Part shown: in pieces, positions 34,692 through 44,636 of the stretch
Position numbering within the stretch: the first letter of the stretch is position 1
How the letters are laid out: every line of letters begins with the position of its first letter
DNA from: Psychrobacillus sp044762855
GTDB lineage: Bacteria; Bacillota; Bacilli; Bacillales_A; Planococcaceae
DNA: 64,000 nucleotides
Assembly: GCF_044762855.1 (NCBI RefSeq)
Contig: NZ_JBIWFB010000001.1
Location: 62,001-126,000 of the forward strand
Direction: 5' to 3'
Made by a program: the position numbers and the translations under genes
The notes under the pieces: generated by a model
Databases searched by the model: none
The model's input: the letters and a program-made list of their open reading frames with translations, nothing else
Told to the model about the DNA's origin: nothing

Positions 34692-35927
34692 TTATATCAA
34701 GTCAGTTGCCACCGGTGTTTTTGGAGTATCCGAATTTCCCCCAGTAGCTGGAGTGTCACCATCGTTACTAGGTTGTTCAGTAGCTGGAGTGTCACCATCG
34801 TTACTAGGTTGTTCAGTAGCTGGAGTATCTTCATCATTACCAGGTTCTTCAGTAGCATCAGATGAATCTAGGAATTTCCAGTTTCCATCTTTGTCTTTTT
34901 CTAGAAGGTAAATAGTAATATGTTCAAGTGAATCTGTTGTATTGAACATAGATTTTTGGTGATGAATTACTGATGCTGTGTTGTCCATAATGTAATGAAC
35001 TTCTAAATCTAAAGTCTCGTATCTTACATTATAATCTTTGAAAGTTGCTTCTAAATTCTCTTTAAGTGATGCATAGCCAGGAAAATCTTTGCTGTACAAG
35101 CTTAATGTTTCATCAAGTTTTTCGGCATTTGCATACTCAGTAGCTTTTTGGAAGAAGTCAGTAATTTCTTTTTCTTGTGCCACGAAGTTTTCATCTTCTC
35201 TAATGCTATCGTAGTAAGCATCATAAAGGTCCATAATAATTGCATCATCTTCAATTGCATCTAATGACTCAAGGAATGTAGAAACTTGTGCTTCAACTGC
35301 TTTTTGACCTGCTTTTTTAGTGATCAAATCGTCTAGTTTGTCTAACTCCATTTTTGCTGTAATTACATATTTGGATGACTGAAGTGCTTTTTCGCCAGGA
35401 GTTTTGTATTTCGTTAAAATTGCCTCACGAGTTGATTTTCCGTATACGCGGTAAAGTAAGATTGCTTGTTTACGAATTTCGCTCGATAATTCGTGATAAC
35501 TTTTTTCAGTTACATCTGAAGTTGGATTATCCGCATATAGTTTGTTAAATTGGTTAGCTTTCTCTACAATTTTCTTCCCAGAAGTGATTGCATCAATGTA
35601 TCCCATCGCGCGAGTATAGTGGATACCAGCGTTATCTTCTAGACGCTTTTCTAACTTTGCTTTATCTTTAGCACTTACTTTTTCAATCTCTTTTTTCGCA
35701 TTTAAGTAAGCGTCTTTTGTTAAGTTGAAAATTTTCATATCTGGATATTTAATCTCTTTTGTAAGTTCAACTGAAATTTGCCATTTTAAAGCTCCAGCAT
35801 GTTGCTCTGCTGCTTTTACTAAAGATTCCGCTTTAGTGATAGAGGCTGCTTCAACATTAGTAAAAGGTGTAAAAATACTAGCCCCTGCAACTCCAGTCGC
35901 TAATACGATAGATAATAATTTCTTCAT
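34692..35927 (-). CDS. secreted protein with C-terminal Pro/Thr/Asp repeats
   Basis: A 411-residue exported protein. Signal peptide MKKLLSIVLATGVAGASIFTP with probable cleavage after VEA; then about 330 helical, Lys/Glu-rich residues with alternating YxxA and LxxL patterns, somewhat like the SbsC C-terminal or S-layer-type helical domains (low certainty). A beta-rich segment follows (NVRYETLDLEVHYIMDN), then tandem 12-residue repeats EQPSNDGDTPAT. The repeats suggest a wall-spanning linker, but no LPXTG or anchor follows, and the protein ends PVATDLI. ATG 35927 follows TAGGAG; the upstream MCRRIE extension is unlikely. Confidence 0.75.
   Translation of the reverse strand: MKKLLSIVLATGVAGASIFTPFTNVEAASITKAESLVKAAEQHAGALKWQISVELTKEIKYPDMKIFNLTKDAYLNAKKEIEKVSAKDKAKLEKRLEDNAGIHYTRAMGYIDAITSGKKIVEKANQFNKLYADNPTSDVTEKSYHELSSEIRKQAILLYRVYGKSTREAILTKYKTPGEKALQSSKYVITAKMELDKLDDLITKKAGQKAVEAQVSTFLESLDAIEDDAIIMDLYDAYYDSIREDENFVAQEKEITDFFQKATEYANAEKLDETLSLYSKDFPGYASLKENLEATFKDYNVRYETLDLEVHYIMDNTASVIHHQKSMFNTTDSLEHITIYLLEKDKDGNWKFLDSSDATEEPGNDEDTPATEQPSNDGDTPATEQPSNDGDTPATGGNSDTPKTPVATDLI
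34743..34850. repeat. 36 bp tandem repeat inside the secreted-protein gene, three units
   Basis: Units 34743-34778 and 34779-34814 are identical, and 34815-34850 is a diverged third. In the gene they encode EQPSNDGDTPAT twice and EEPGNDEDTPAT once. Identity of two units marks a recent duplication and probable length polymorphism. Confidence 0.9.
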
Positions 35928-36073
35928 TTCTATTCTCCTACACAATAATTAGTCTTATTTAATATAAATTTCATAAGCCTTACTAAGAATATGATACTTT
36001 GAGAATTTCTACTAGTATTATATTGTGGATAAACATCCATATAAAGGAATACTTTTCGAGTGAACTAGTTAAA

Positions 36074-36104
36074 TGAATACTGTTTCTTCATAGTGGACAT
36101 GCTA
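36074..36104 (+). promoter_or_regulatory. candidate sigma-G promoter of the ger operon
   Basis: TGAATA (36074-36079), 18 bp spacer, CATGCTA (36098-36104). This matches the forespore sigma-G/sigma-F pattern closely and lies 57 bases before the first germination gene, as expected for forespore expression of germinant receptors. Confidence 0.6.
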
Positions 36105-36160
36105 TTCATATAATTATTAATGAAAAGGATTAAATTACCATATGTAGAGATGAGAGGTTT

Positions 36161-37639
36161 GTGGTATTTGTGAAGTTTAAAAAGTTCATGCGCTCCACAA
36201 AAAGTGAGGATAACAAAAAGACATCGCAAAATGAAAAAAATGATGTAAACATTGAAGTTAAGCAAACGATTGAATTGATACAGAAGCATACGGATCATAT
36301 TAGCGATGTGATTTTTAAAAAAATACCTACAGAAGAAGGAATTGTTACACTAATTTATGTCAATTCACTTATAGAGAAAATGACGATGCAAGTAATGGTA
36401 TTTATCCCTTTAGCCAATCATTTGCATCAAATCCATCAAGTATCGGAACCGGTAAGTATATCCGATAATGCTGAAATAGTATCAAAGCTCATGGGCGGGC
36501 AAACGCTTTTGTATTTCCATGAAGCCAACTTATTAGAAAGTATCGATACGTACAGCGCATCAACCCGTTCCATTACAAATACTGAAACTGAATCAACGGT
36601 TATAGGTCCTCAAGATGCCTTTACAGAATCATTGGAAACAAATATTTCACTAGTGAAAAGACGTATTAAAAATACGAATTTAAAAAATGAAGATCATACT
36701 CTAGGATATGAAACGAATACGAAAATTTCTATTTTATATGTCGAAGGTATTGTAAATGAAGAAAACCTAGAAACTTTAAAGAGTCGAATAGATAAGATTA
36801 ACTATCCTTCTTTTACGGATATTTCAATATTAAAGCAGTTAATTGAAGACAATCCTTTATCTCCATTTCCTCAATACTATATGTCCGTGCGGCCGGACAG
36901 TATTGTTCATTATTTATTAAATGGAAGAATTGTTATTTTTATGGATAACAGTCAAGCGGCAATCGTGTGTCCAACATCCTTTTTGGAAATGTTTATTTCC
37001 GTTGAAGATTATTATAATCGGTGGACAACTGCTTCTTTACTTCGAATGCTTCGTTTTTTTGGTTTTTTCTTAACAATAATGATAACTCCGATGTATATTT
37101 CAGCATTAACGTTCCACCCAGAAATTTTACCTTATGAACTTTTGTTAAACTTACAGGAGTCTAGAAGCAGAGTGCCTTTTCCGCCACTTATTGAAGTATT
37201 GTTCATTGAACTAATTATTGAGGTCTTAAGGGAAGCGGGATCTCGAATGCCTGCAAAAGTAGGACAAACGATTGGTATCGTAGGAGGTATTGTAATTGGA
37301 ACAGCAGCTGTTGAAGCGGGCCTTATTAGTAATATATTAATCGTTTTAGTCGCAACTTCTGCATTACTTTCTTTCTTACCACCTATTTTTTTGATGAGTA
37401 ACACGAGTAGATTTATTCGATATATTTTTATTCTTTCTGCTGGGCTATTTGGACTGTTCGGACAAATGCTGGCATTTGCTTGGCTTATTACACATTTATT
37501 AAGATTAAATTCTTTAGGCACTCCGTTTATGACACCAGTTATTCCTCGGAAGGCAGGGGACTTAATGGATAATATTATTCGGTTTCCAACCGCCTTTTTA
37601 AAAGGAAAAACAGGAATTTCGAGATCACCGAAAAAGTAG
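36161..37639 (+). CDS. spore germination protein, GerA family A subunit
   Basis: A subunit of a nutrient germinant receptor in the spore inner membrane, 492 residues. The N-terminal soluble half is polar, followed by five to six helices. Family markers are SVEDYYNRWTTASLLRMLRFFGFF, YISALTFHPEILPYELLLNL and RSRVPFPPLIEVLFIEL (here in shortened form: HPEILPYELL, RVPFPPLIEV). The start is GTG 36161 or GTG 36170; GAGAGG lies just upstream and no ATG is available. First gene of a three-gene operon in A-B-C order. Confidence 0.93.
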   Translation: MVFVKFKKFMRSTKSEDNKKTSQNEKNDVNIEVKQTIELIQKHTDHISDVIFKKIPTEEGIVTLIYVNSLIEKMTMQVMVFIPLANHLHQIHQVSEPVSISDNAEIVSKLMGGQTLLYFHEANLLESIDTYSASTRSITNTETESTVIGPQDAFTESLETNISLVKRRIKNTNLKNEDHTLGYETNTKISILYVEGIVNEENLETLKSRIDKINYPSFTDISILKQLIEDNPLSPFPQYYMSVRPDSIVHYLLNGRIVIFMDNSQAAIVCPTSFLEMFISVEDYYNRWTTASLLRMLRFFGFFLTIMITPMYISALTFHPEILPYELLLNLQESRSRVPFPPLIEVLFIELIIEVLREAGSRMPAKVGQTIGIVGGIVIGTAAVEAGLISNILIVLVATSALLSFLPPIFLMSNTSRFIRYIFILSAGLFGLFGQMLAFAWLITHLLRLNSLGTPFMTPVIPRKAGDLMDNIIRFPTAFLKGKTGISRSPKK

Positions 37640-37665
37640 ACGTTGTTTGGGGGAGGTAGGTTAGG

Positions 37666-38745
37666 TTGAGTACTCATAAGAAAAGGCCTTTGAATGGATA
37701 TCATGTCATTTTTTTAATACAAAGTGCAATGATAGGTACAGGAATCCTCTCTCTCCCACAAAAACTTAGTTCTCTAGGTTATAGCCAAGCGTTTGTCCCA
37801 CTATTGTTTGGGGTAATTGCCAGCCTAACTTTATGGCCGATGATTTGGCTTAATTCGAAGTACAAAAACGATAACTTGTTTAAGATAAATGAAAAGTTAC
37901 TAGGGAAATGGGTAGGGAAAGGCATTAACATAATCATAGTTCTGAACTTTATTATCTTTTTAGCGGGAGTTATTAGTAACTATATGGATCTAATACAAAT
38001 TACTGCACTTCCCGAACAGACTATTACAATTCCTGCTCTCTTTTTTTTACTCCTATTAATTTACATCGTAAGTGGAGGAATAAAAGCAATCGCAAGGTTT
38101 TGCATAATCACTTTCTTTTTGACTATCCCGATTTTTTACTTTTTAAGATGGGCCATAGAGAAAGGTGATATTAGTCATGTTCTACCTTTGTTTAATTTCA
38201 ATGGAACAGAATTTTTAAATGCTTTGAAAGAAGGATACTTATCTATTTTAGGGTATGAGTTAATCATGTTTTTCTATCCGTATATAGAGAACCAAAAGAA
38301 AGCGTTCAAACATGTTTTAATCGGAGTTTGGATAAGTATTATTCTTTGTTTAATAACGACTTTAGTAAGTGTTATGTATTTCTCGGAGTGGCAACTGAAA
38401 AATATTGAGTTCTCGGTATTACATTTGTTTAAAGCTGGTGAACTTACATTTATAGAAAGAATTGATATTTTTGGAATTACATTATGGGTATTTCTTATTT
38501 TATCAACAGTTGCAGGGTATCTATGGAGCGCTAAGAAAGGGTTGGATTCGATTCGATCAAAAGAAAAGAAATCTCATGATTACATCATTACGATGCTCAT
38601 CATTTTGTTGATAATGCTTCCAATTTCTATTGAATTTAAAGAAAGATTATTTAAATTTAGTAATTATGTTGTATATGTACTGATCATTTGGCCAATGTTT
38701 TTGAGCATTATCCATTTACTTAGGAAAAAGCAGGTGCAACAGTGA
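37666..38745 (+). CDS. spore germination permease-like B subunit (GerAB type)
   Basis: B subunit of the germinant receptor, 359 residues, with about ten membrane segments of the amino acid permease-like (APC) fold. MIGTGILSLPQKLSSLGYSQAF is the conserved ligand-binding first helix (core GTGILSLP). TTG 37666 is the start, behind GGGAGG with 9-base spacing. Overlaps the C subunit gene by 4 bases. B subunits determine germinant specificity, but the germinant cannot be read from sequence. Confidence 0.93.
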   Translation: MSTHKKRPLNGYHVIFLIQSAMIGTGILSLPQKLSSLGYSQAFVPLLFGVIASLTLWPMIWLNSKYKNDNLFKINEKLLGKWVGKGINIIIVLNFIIFLAGVISNYMDLIQITALPEQTITIPALFFLLLLIYIVSGGIKAIARFCIITFFLTIPIFYFLRWAIEKGDISHVLPLFNFNGTEFLNALKEGYLSILGYELIMFFYPYIENQKKAFKHVLIGVWISIILCLITTLVSVMYFSEWQLKNIEFSVLHLFKAGELTFIERIDIFGITLWVFLILSTVAGYLWSAKKGLDSIRSKEKKSHDYIITMLIILLIMLPISIEFKERLFKFSNYVVYVLIIWPMFLSIIHLLRKKQVQQ

Positions 38746-39848
38746 AGGAAAAACTTATCTTAGTTGTCATTGTATTTGTGAGTATATATCTTGCTGGTTG
38801 TACGGCAAAGGAATTGAAAGTGCCCTTGGAAGATGTAGGAATGGTTGGGGTAATGGCATTCGACTATATTGATGAAGACAACTTGAAGCTGACGGTAGCC
38901 ATTCCTCAATATTCACCTGAGGCAAAAGAACATACGCAAATTTTCTCCGTTTCCACGGATTTAATTTCTAAAGGAATTGTTGACATTGAATCTCTATCAG
39001 ATAAAAAGGTTGTATTAAATCAACTGCGGGTTGTGCTTATCAATGAAGAATTTGCACGGCATGGAAAAGTTGAAAAATCAATTCGGCATCTCTACAGAAA
39101 TTCAGAAGTTGGTAATAAAGTGCTGATTGCAGTAGTTAAAGGAAATGGAGAAGAGATATTAAAAGGAGAATACCCAGATAAACCGAATATTAACTTCTAT
39201 TTAAATGATTTATTACAACCAAGTATTAATACAGCATTCAATCCAAACACTAATATCCATGACTACATATATACACAAACTAATCCAGTATTTGACGCAA
39301 TCGTTCCAATACTAGAGAAAAAAGATAACAAAATAGAAGTAGAAGGAGTTGCTTTATTTAAAGGAAAAAACATGCTGCATAGTTTACCGAAGGATGAGGC
39401 ACTAATCATTCAGGCATTACAAGGACGTAAAAAACTTGCACCAATGGATCTTACGCTAAATAGTCACGGAGAAAGGTTGTTGATGGACTTAATTAATAGT
39501 AGCGTGAAGATAAAAAGCAACAAAAATTTTGAGAATCCAAAAATCACTATTACCCTAAACATTGAAGGTACGCTGGTCGAATTTAAAGGTGAGAGAGAAA
39601 ATGGTTTAAAGACAGCAGAAAGTATAGCAAAGTTGGAAAATGAAATTAGTGAAGAATTAGAAGAAGGTATAAGTGATTTTTTGAAGAAATTACAAGAGTT
39701 TGAGGCAGATCCGATTGGCTTAACAGAGAGTTTTCGAATGTATTACAAAGGAGAATGGAAGGAAGAAAACAAGCAAGAAATACTTAGCAAATTACAGTGG
39801 GATATTCATGTTAATACGAGCATTTTGAGCACCGGTACATTACAGTAA
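38742..39848 (+). CDS. Ger(x)C family germination lipoprotein
   Basis: C subunit of the receptor, 368 residues. Lipoprotein signal with lipobox LAGC (Cys at about residue 20), then the three-part GerC fold; FDAIVPILEKKDNKIEVEGVALFKGKNM is a good family signature (core VEGVALFKGKNM), and the C-terminal part has LEEGISDFLKKLQEFEADPIG. The GTG start at 38742 overlaps the stop of the B subunit gene (GTGA), so translation is coupled. No clear terminator follows; a dispersed repeat begins soon after. Confidence 0.93.
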   Translation: MKEKLILVVIVFVSIYLAGCTAKELKVPLEDVGMVGVMAFDYIDEDNLKLTVAIPQYSPEAKEHTQIFSVSTDLISKGIVDIESLSDKKVVLNQLRVVLINEEFARHGKVEKSIRHLYRNSEVGNKVLIAVVKGNGEEILKGEYPDKPNINFYLNDLLQPSINTAFNPNTNIHDYIYTQTNPVFDAIVPILEKKDNKIEVEGVALFKGKNMLHSLPKDEALIIQALQGRKKLAPMDLTLNSHGERLLMDLINSSVKIKSNKNFENPKITITLNIEGTLVEFKGERENGLKTAESIAKLENEISEELEEGISDFLKKLQEFEADPIGLTESFRMYYKGEWKEENKQEILSKLQWDIHVNTSILSTGTLQ

Positions 39849-39910
39849 CATGTACAAAATTAAGGGGTTACTACTTAATTATTTGCAATATAGGAGTAAT
39901 GTGCAACTAT

Positions 39911-40475
39911 TACTAGGGATAGCAACTGCTTAGTCCATTTTATGGGCCTATTTTATCCAGTAAATGGCTTAGAGCAACCAAGCATTCATTGAAAGCAACC
40001 AATTCCAGTCTGAAAGCAACCAAATCATCATGAGAGCAATCAAATAGCCGATGAAAGAAACTAAATTCATAAATCATCTCTTTACTTAAGGTGAGACGCT
40101 ACTTATTATTGGAACAATACGTTATAATGCCGTCTGAGCACGCAAGCTAGTATCGGATAGACAGGGCTTATTGTGTTCAGCTACCGTGTTTTCTTTTTCG
40201 GGGTGTGCATTGTAATGTTCGGAGTTGTGATTGTCGCGTTCAACTATTTATTGTTAGTTTTTCCTATTGATTTTCGCTGTAGGTGCGACTCTAAAGGAGG
40301 CCTACAGGATGTTGGTCACAACATTCGAAATTCTTTTTACTGAATCGGGGCAGAAACAGGCGCATGCGCTTTAGTTCTAGCCTTATCGTGCAGGAGCCAA
40401 CTCGGTTTACGCCTGAGTTGGCCTTATGACTTCGGCTCATGCAACCCGACACGCTCCAGTAAAGAGTCTCCGCTC
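39911..40475 (+). repeat. dispersed MITE-like element, copy C (diverged)
   Basis: The left end (ACTAGGGATAGCAACTGC) is a weak match to the family terminus. A type 1 array follows, then family-like sequence ATTGATTTTCGCTGTAGG and a region with GAGTTGGCCTTATGACTTCGGC. The right terminus cannot be placed exactly. With 40476-40797, which holds only AT-rich promoter-like DNA (TATAAT at 40692-40697), it accounts for the 950 bp gap before the hybrid kinase. Confidence 0.6.
39970..40073 (+). repeat. 21 bp array type 1 in copy C, five units
   Basis: Unit starts at about 39970, 39991, 40012, 40032 and 40053; one interval is 20 instead of 21 bases. GCAACCAA replaces GCAACTAA in most units, so this copy forms a sub-variant. 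Confidence 0.7.
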
Positions 40476-40797
40476 TATTTATCTGGGTAAAATTGTTAAA
40501 TAGGAAATTAGTACTCTCATTTGAACATCATGTTTTCCAATTCGATCATACTCCCTAAATAAATTAAGTATTTGTACTGTCAATTCCCTTAGATTCTTCT
40601 TAATTTCCTCTCTTGTTCAAGGTATACTAAACTAAATGTCGAGATGAATCGAATAATTTCGAAAAGTTGAAAACATATGTTTATATTATTGTATAATATC
40701 TTTAGTAGCTTTGATGCTCTTTAAATAGACTTTAAGCTTAGTATGCGACTTTAACTAATTGAGTTTATACATTATTGATAGAAGGTAGGCTCTTTAT

Positions 40798-43548
40798 TTG
40801 ATGAAAAAAAATAGAAAAATTGGTATTCGCACTAAAATTATGTCTGGCTATTTATTGGTTATAGTGATGGTTATTTTTGCATTCTTCCTTGTGAATAATC
40901 AATTTACTTCTGTACAAGCGGATAAAGATTATATAATGGGACATGATTTTGAAGTGGTAACATTATCCCATCAAATAGAAAAGTATGTGCTTGATATGGT
41001 GAGGGGACAAAGAGGCTATGTGATTACGGGAGAGGAAAGTTATCTCCAACCGTATTATACAGGGCAGAGAGAATGGCAACATAACTTTGATCAAATATAT
41101 AGGTTAGTGGATGACCCAAGCCAGCAAGCTAAACTAATGGCTATTAAAGAAAATATTATTAAATGGGAAGACACGGTTGGCGAGCCGATGATTAATCAAA
41201 AGAAACAAGAAAGTAATGGGATTACTTCGAGTTATTTGGAAAACGATCAAGGTGGAGCGACGATAGATTTGATACGTAGCCAGTTTGATAGTTTTAGGGA
41301 AGTAGAACTTGAATTCAGAGAACAAAGATCGGATAAATTAAATCAAAATATTGACACGTTAATCCAGGGGCTAATCACATTAGGTTTACTTGTATTTATC
41401 GTAGCAATTGTTCTGTCTACGTTAGTATCACGTTCCATTGTGAAAACGATGAATGAAGTAATAGCGACGATAAAAGACATTGCGACTTTCACTAATACAA
41501 AAGAGCTAGACTTATCGAGGAGAATTAAACTCAGATCACGGGATGAGATTAGAGAGCTAGGTAGTGCAACAAATGAATTGCTGACAAATTTAGAACTAAG
41601 AGAAATGCATCAACAACGTATTAACCATACATTTAATTCCTACCAAGGTATTACGTCTATAGCTGCTTTATGTAAAGCATTTATCTCCGTAATCTCGGAA
41701 GAAACAAACTCTTCTTATGGAAGCATCTATGTAAGAGATTTTCGAAGTGAAAGGCATCGTTATGTAAAAAGTGCGACGTTTGCAGATGAATTTAAAACAG
41801 TAGGAAGAGATCATTTCGAATTAGGACAAGGCTTGATCGGAGAATACGCACTTAAAAAACGTATGCATGTTTTAAGTGATTTGGATGAGTTCCAACTTAT
41901 TCCTTCCGCATTAGGGACGATTCATCCGAAAGGAATGATTATTGCACCCATTCTTTATGAAGGGGAGGTAATAGCGGTAATAGAAATACTTAGTTTGTCT
42001 AATTATTCTTCATCAAATCAACAACTAATAGTAGATGTTATAGACAATTTTGGTATTACGTTAAATAGCGCGAAGGACCGAGAAGAAATAGAGCGTCTAC
42101 TTACGGAATCTCAGACAATGACAGAGGAATTACGTGTCCAATCGGATGATTTACAAACGCAATCAGAAGAGTTACAAATGCAATCAGAGGAATTACAAAC
42201 AATTAATGAAAAGCTAGAAGAACGTTCCAAAGAAGCGGAGCTAAAATCAGCAGCTCTAAATCAGGCGAAAATTGAATTAGAACAACAAGCAGAACAGCTT
42301 GTTTTAAGTTCTAAATATAAATCAGAATTCCTTGCGAATATGTCACATGAACTTCGTACGCCTTTAAATAGTATATTGATCCTTTCTGAGTTGATCGCTG
42401 AAAATGCACAAGTGCATTCGAGAGAAGAGGAAGAAAAATTCGCCAAAGTAATCCATACATCAGGTAAAGATCTCTTGTCTTTAATCGATGATATTCTTGA
42501 TTTATCAAAAGTAGAAGCTGGTAAAATGGAAATTATTTTTAGCGAAATGAATATTAATGATCTGCCGAATTATTTGGAAATGAACTTTAACCATGTAGCA
42601 GAGAAAAAAAATCTTTCGTTTAGTATTCTAAAGGGTTCAAACATTCCTAATATTTTTTTTACAGATGAAAAAATGATGCTTCAGATATTAAAAAATCTCC
42701 TTTCCAATGCGTTTAAATATACAGAAAAAGGTAATGTTTTAATAGAGATTAATAATGTTCCTAAGAAAGACTTACATCCTACATTCGTTAACAAAGAGGC
42801 AGACTATTGGATATCATTCTCTATCAAGGATACAGGAATTGGTATTCCAAAAGGGAAGCATCAATTAATATTCGAAGCATTTCAACAAGCAGATGGTGCC
42901 ACTATGAGAAAATATGGTGGAACTGGTCTTGGCTTATCAATTTGCCAAGAATACACGAAACATTTAGGTGGTTATATTACGCTAGAAAGCGAAGAGGGAG
43001 TCGGCAGTACATTTACATTGTATCTTCCAAGTTTGTCAAAGGAAATGGTAAAAGAAGATATAGATCAAACTTCAATTGAGGAAGTTGCTGCATCGACAAT
43101 AGAAGAAGTAATTCTGATAGATGAAACTCCGAAAATGAACTTGCTAGAAGTTAAAAAGCAAAATGTTCTACAAGGCAAGAACGTATTGATTGTAGACGAT
43201 GATTTACGCAATATTTTTGCTTTAGAAGCAGCTTTGAAACAAGAAGGTATGATTGTCTGTTCCGTAAATAATGGATTAGAGTGTCTGGAGATTCTGAAAG
43301 AGCAACCTTCTCTATTTGATATTATCCTGATGGATATTATGATGCCGAATATGGATGGGTATGAGACAATGCAGAGAATACGTGCTAATGACGACCTGAC
43401 AGATATACCTATTATTGCCCTTACTGCTAAAGCGATGGAAAGAGATCGCAAGAAGTGTTTAGAGACAGGGGCTTCTGATTATGTTAGTAAACCTTTAGAT
43501 TTAGAGCAATTATTATCTGTTATACGGGTCTGGGTTTCTAATAAATAG
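40798..43548 (+). CDS. rsbK: membrane hybrid sensor histidine kinase, RsbK-like
   Basis: A 916-residue hybrid kinase. Order of domains: membrane helix (about 13-30), extracellular CHASE3 (GQRGYVITGEESYLQPYY), second helix (about 190-213), HAMP, GAF (about 275-420), coiled coil rich in QSEELQ, HisKA with phospho-His about 517 (MSHELRTPLNS), HATPase (DTGIGIP, GGTGLGLSIC) and a receiver domain (VDDD; phospho-Asp about 846 in LMDIMMPNMDG). TTG 40798 fits the RBS AAGGTAGG better than ATG 40801. With the CheR gene and the REC-PP2C gene next door this matches the B. cereus RsbK-RsbM-RsbY sigma-B pathway. Confidence 0.8.
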   Translation: MMKKNRKIGIRTKIMSGYLLVIVMVIFAFFLVNNQFTSVQADKDYIMGHDFEVVTLSHQIEKYVLDMVRGQRGYVITGEESYLQPYYTGQREWQHNFDQIYRLVDDPSQQAKLMAIKENIIKWEDTVGEPMINQKKQESNGITSSYLENDQGGATIDLIRSQFDSFREVELEFREQRSDKLNQNIDTLIQGLITLGLLVFIVAIVLSTLVSRSIVKTMNEVIATIKDIATFTNTKELDLSRRIKLRSRDEIRELGSATNELLTNLELREMHQQRINHTFNSYQGITSIAALCKAFISVISEETNSSYGSIYVRDFRSERHRYVKSATFADEFKTVGRDHFELGQGLIGEYALKKRMHVLSDLDEFQLIPSALGTIHPKGMIIAPILYEGEVIAVIEILSLSNYSSSNQQLIVDVIDNFGITLNSAKDREEIERLLTESQTMTEELRVQSDDLQTQSEELQMQSEELQTINEKLEERSKEAELKSAALNQAKIELEQQAEQLVLSSKYKSEFLANMSHELRTPLNSILILSELIAENAQVHSREEEEKFAKVIHTSGKDLLSLIDDILDLSKVEAGKMEIIFSEMNINDLPNYLEMNFNHVAEKKNLSFSILKGSNIPNIFFTDEKMMLQILKNLLSNAFKYTEKGNVLIEINNVPKKDLHPTFVNKEADYWISFSIKDTGIGIPKGKHQLIFEAFQQADGATMRKYGGTGLGLSICQEYTKHLGGYITLESEEGVGSTFTLYLPSLSKEMVKEDIDQTSIEEVAASTIEEVILIDETPKMNLLEVKKQNVLQGKNVLIVDDDLRNIFALEAALKQEGMIVCSVNNGLECLEILKEQPSLFDIILMDIMMPNMDGYETMQRIRANDDLTDIPIIALTAKAMERDRKKCLETGASDYVSKPLDLEQLLSVIRVWVSNK

Positions 43549-43562
43549 AAATGGATGATTAA

Positions 43563-44393
43563 ATGTACAGTCAAGACGAAAACTATAAAAAAGAACTTGA
43601 AGTAGACTTGCTATTGGAAACAATCCACCGTTTAACGGGCTATGATTTTAAACAATATGTACGTGCTTCTATCATACGGAGAATTGAAAATAGAAGAAGT
43701 ATAGAGAACGCTCCGAATATTACATCGCTCATTGAAAGGGCGTTTCATGAACCTGGTTTTCTAGAAAAAATCATTGAAGGCTTTTCTGTCCCCGTTACAG
43801 AGATGTTCCGAGATCCTTCTTTTTTTAAAGAATTTAGAACGAGTATTATTCCTATCCTTCGTAATTATAAAGAAATCCGGATTTGGCATGCTGGCTGTGC
43901 AACCGGTGAAGAAGTGCTTTCCATGGCAATTTTACTGGAAGAAGAAGGACTATTGGACCAAACAACCATATACGCGACAGATATGAGTAAACTAGCTATA
44001 GAACAAGCAAGGCAAGGAATTGCTCCGCTGAATAAAATGCAAAGCTATACGAAGAATTATCTTAAAGCAGGTGGGACTAAAGAGTTTTCTATGTATTATA
44101 AGACAAATTCACAAAATGTCTTTTTCTCGGAAAGACTTTTGAAGAATGTTATTTTTGCACAGCATAACTTAGTGACGGATCAATCGTTTAATGAGTTCCA
44201 TGTAATTTTCTGCAGGAATGTATTAATCTATTTCAATCCTACACTTCAAAACAAAGTGCATGAATTATTTATCCAAAGTCTGTCTCCAGATGGATTTCTT
44301 GGTTTAGGGAATAAAGAATCGTTAAGAATTAGCCAATATGCGGACGCTTATGAAGAGTTTTCAACAGAAGAACCGCTATATCGAAAAAAATAA
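43563..44393 (+). CDS. rsbM: CheR-type methyltransferase, RsbM-like
   Basis: SAM-dependent glutamate methyltransferase of 276 residues. N-terminal CheR helical domain (LTGYDFKQYVRASIIRRIENR), then the catalytic domain with IWHAGCATGEEVLSMAILL (SAM site about residue 110), TIYATDMS and VIFCRNVLIYF. No chemotaxis genes are near; it lies 14 bases after the hybrid kinase. In B. cereus RsbM methylates the kinase RsbK and damps sigma-B activation, which explains this pairing. The RBS is weak (AAATGGATG). Confidence 0.82.
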   Translation: MYSQDENYKKELEVDLLLETIHRLTGYDFKQYVRASIIRRIENRRSIENAPNITSLIERAFHEPGFLEKIIEGFSVPVTEMFRDPSFFKEFRTSIIPILRNYKEIRIWHAGCATGEEVLSMAILLEEEGLLDQTTIYATDMSKLAIEQARQGIAPLNKMQSYTKNYLKAGGTKEFSMYYKTNSQNVFFSERLLKNVIFAQHNLVTDQSFNEFHVIFCRNVLIYFNPTLQNKVHELFIQSLSPDGFLGLGNKESLRISQYADAYEEFSTEEPLYRKK

Positions 44394-44432
44394 AAGCAGT
44401 TTCCTCCAATTATTGGGGAAGCTGCTTTTTCT
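44393..44432 (+). terminator. terminator after the CheR-like gene
   Basis: AAAGCAG..TCC pairs with GGGA..CTGCTTT (44393-44429) and continues in T residues. Confidence 0.75.
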
Positions 44433-44516
44433 AGTTGCCTAGGAAACTAGAAAAATTTTGGCATGTGGATAACTTTTCATAAAATATTAGATTAAGATTT
44501 ATAATTTTGAGCGTGG

Positions 44517-44636
44517 TATAGGGATAATGCATCGTGAGAAGGCTTTATAAGGAGACCGCTATATTTTCACCAGAGAGTGATGGGCCGATACGTCGCGAAC
44601 GCTCTTGCAGGGTCTCACACATTCGAGCAAAGTTCG
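44517..44636 (+). repeat. dispersed MITE-like element, copy D (left module only)
   Basis: TATAGGGATAATGCATCGTG followed by the module GACCGCTATATTTTCACC, ACGTCGCGAACGCTCTTGC and AGGGTCTCACACATTCGAGC, then it stops. It lacks the 21 bp array and right end, so it is a 120 bp truncated copy. Confidence 0.7.

Noticed and set aside
34678..34911. Plus-strand frame with repeats AGVSPSLLGCSV
   Set aside because: It is the antisense shadow of the 36 bp repeats in the secreted-protein gene; no start signals of its own.
43563..44393. Chemotaxis CheR
   Set aside because: No receptor, CheA, CheW or CheB genes are nearby; pairing with a hybrid kinase and REC-PP2C protein fits RsbM better.
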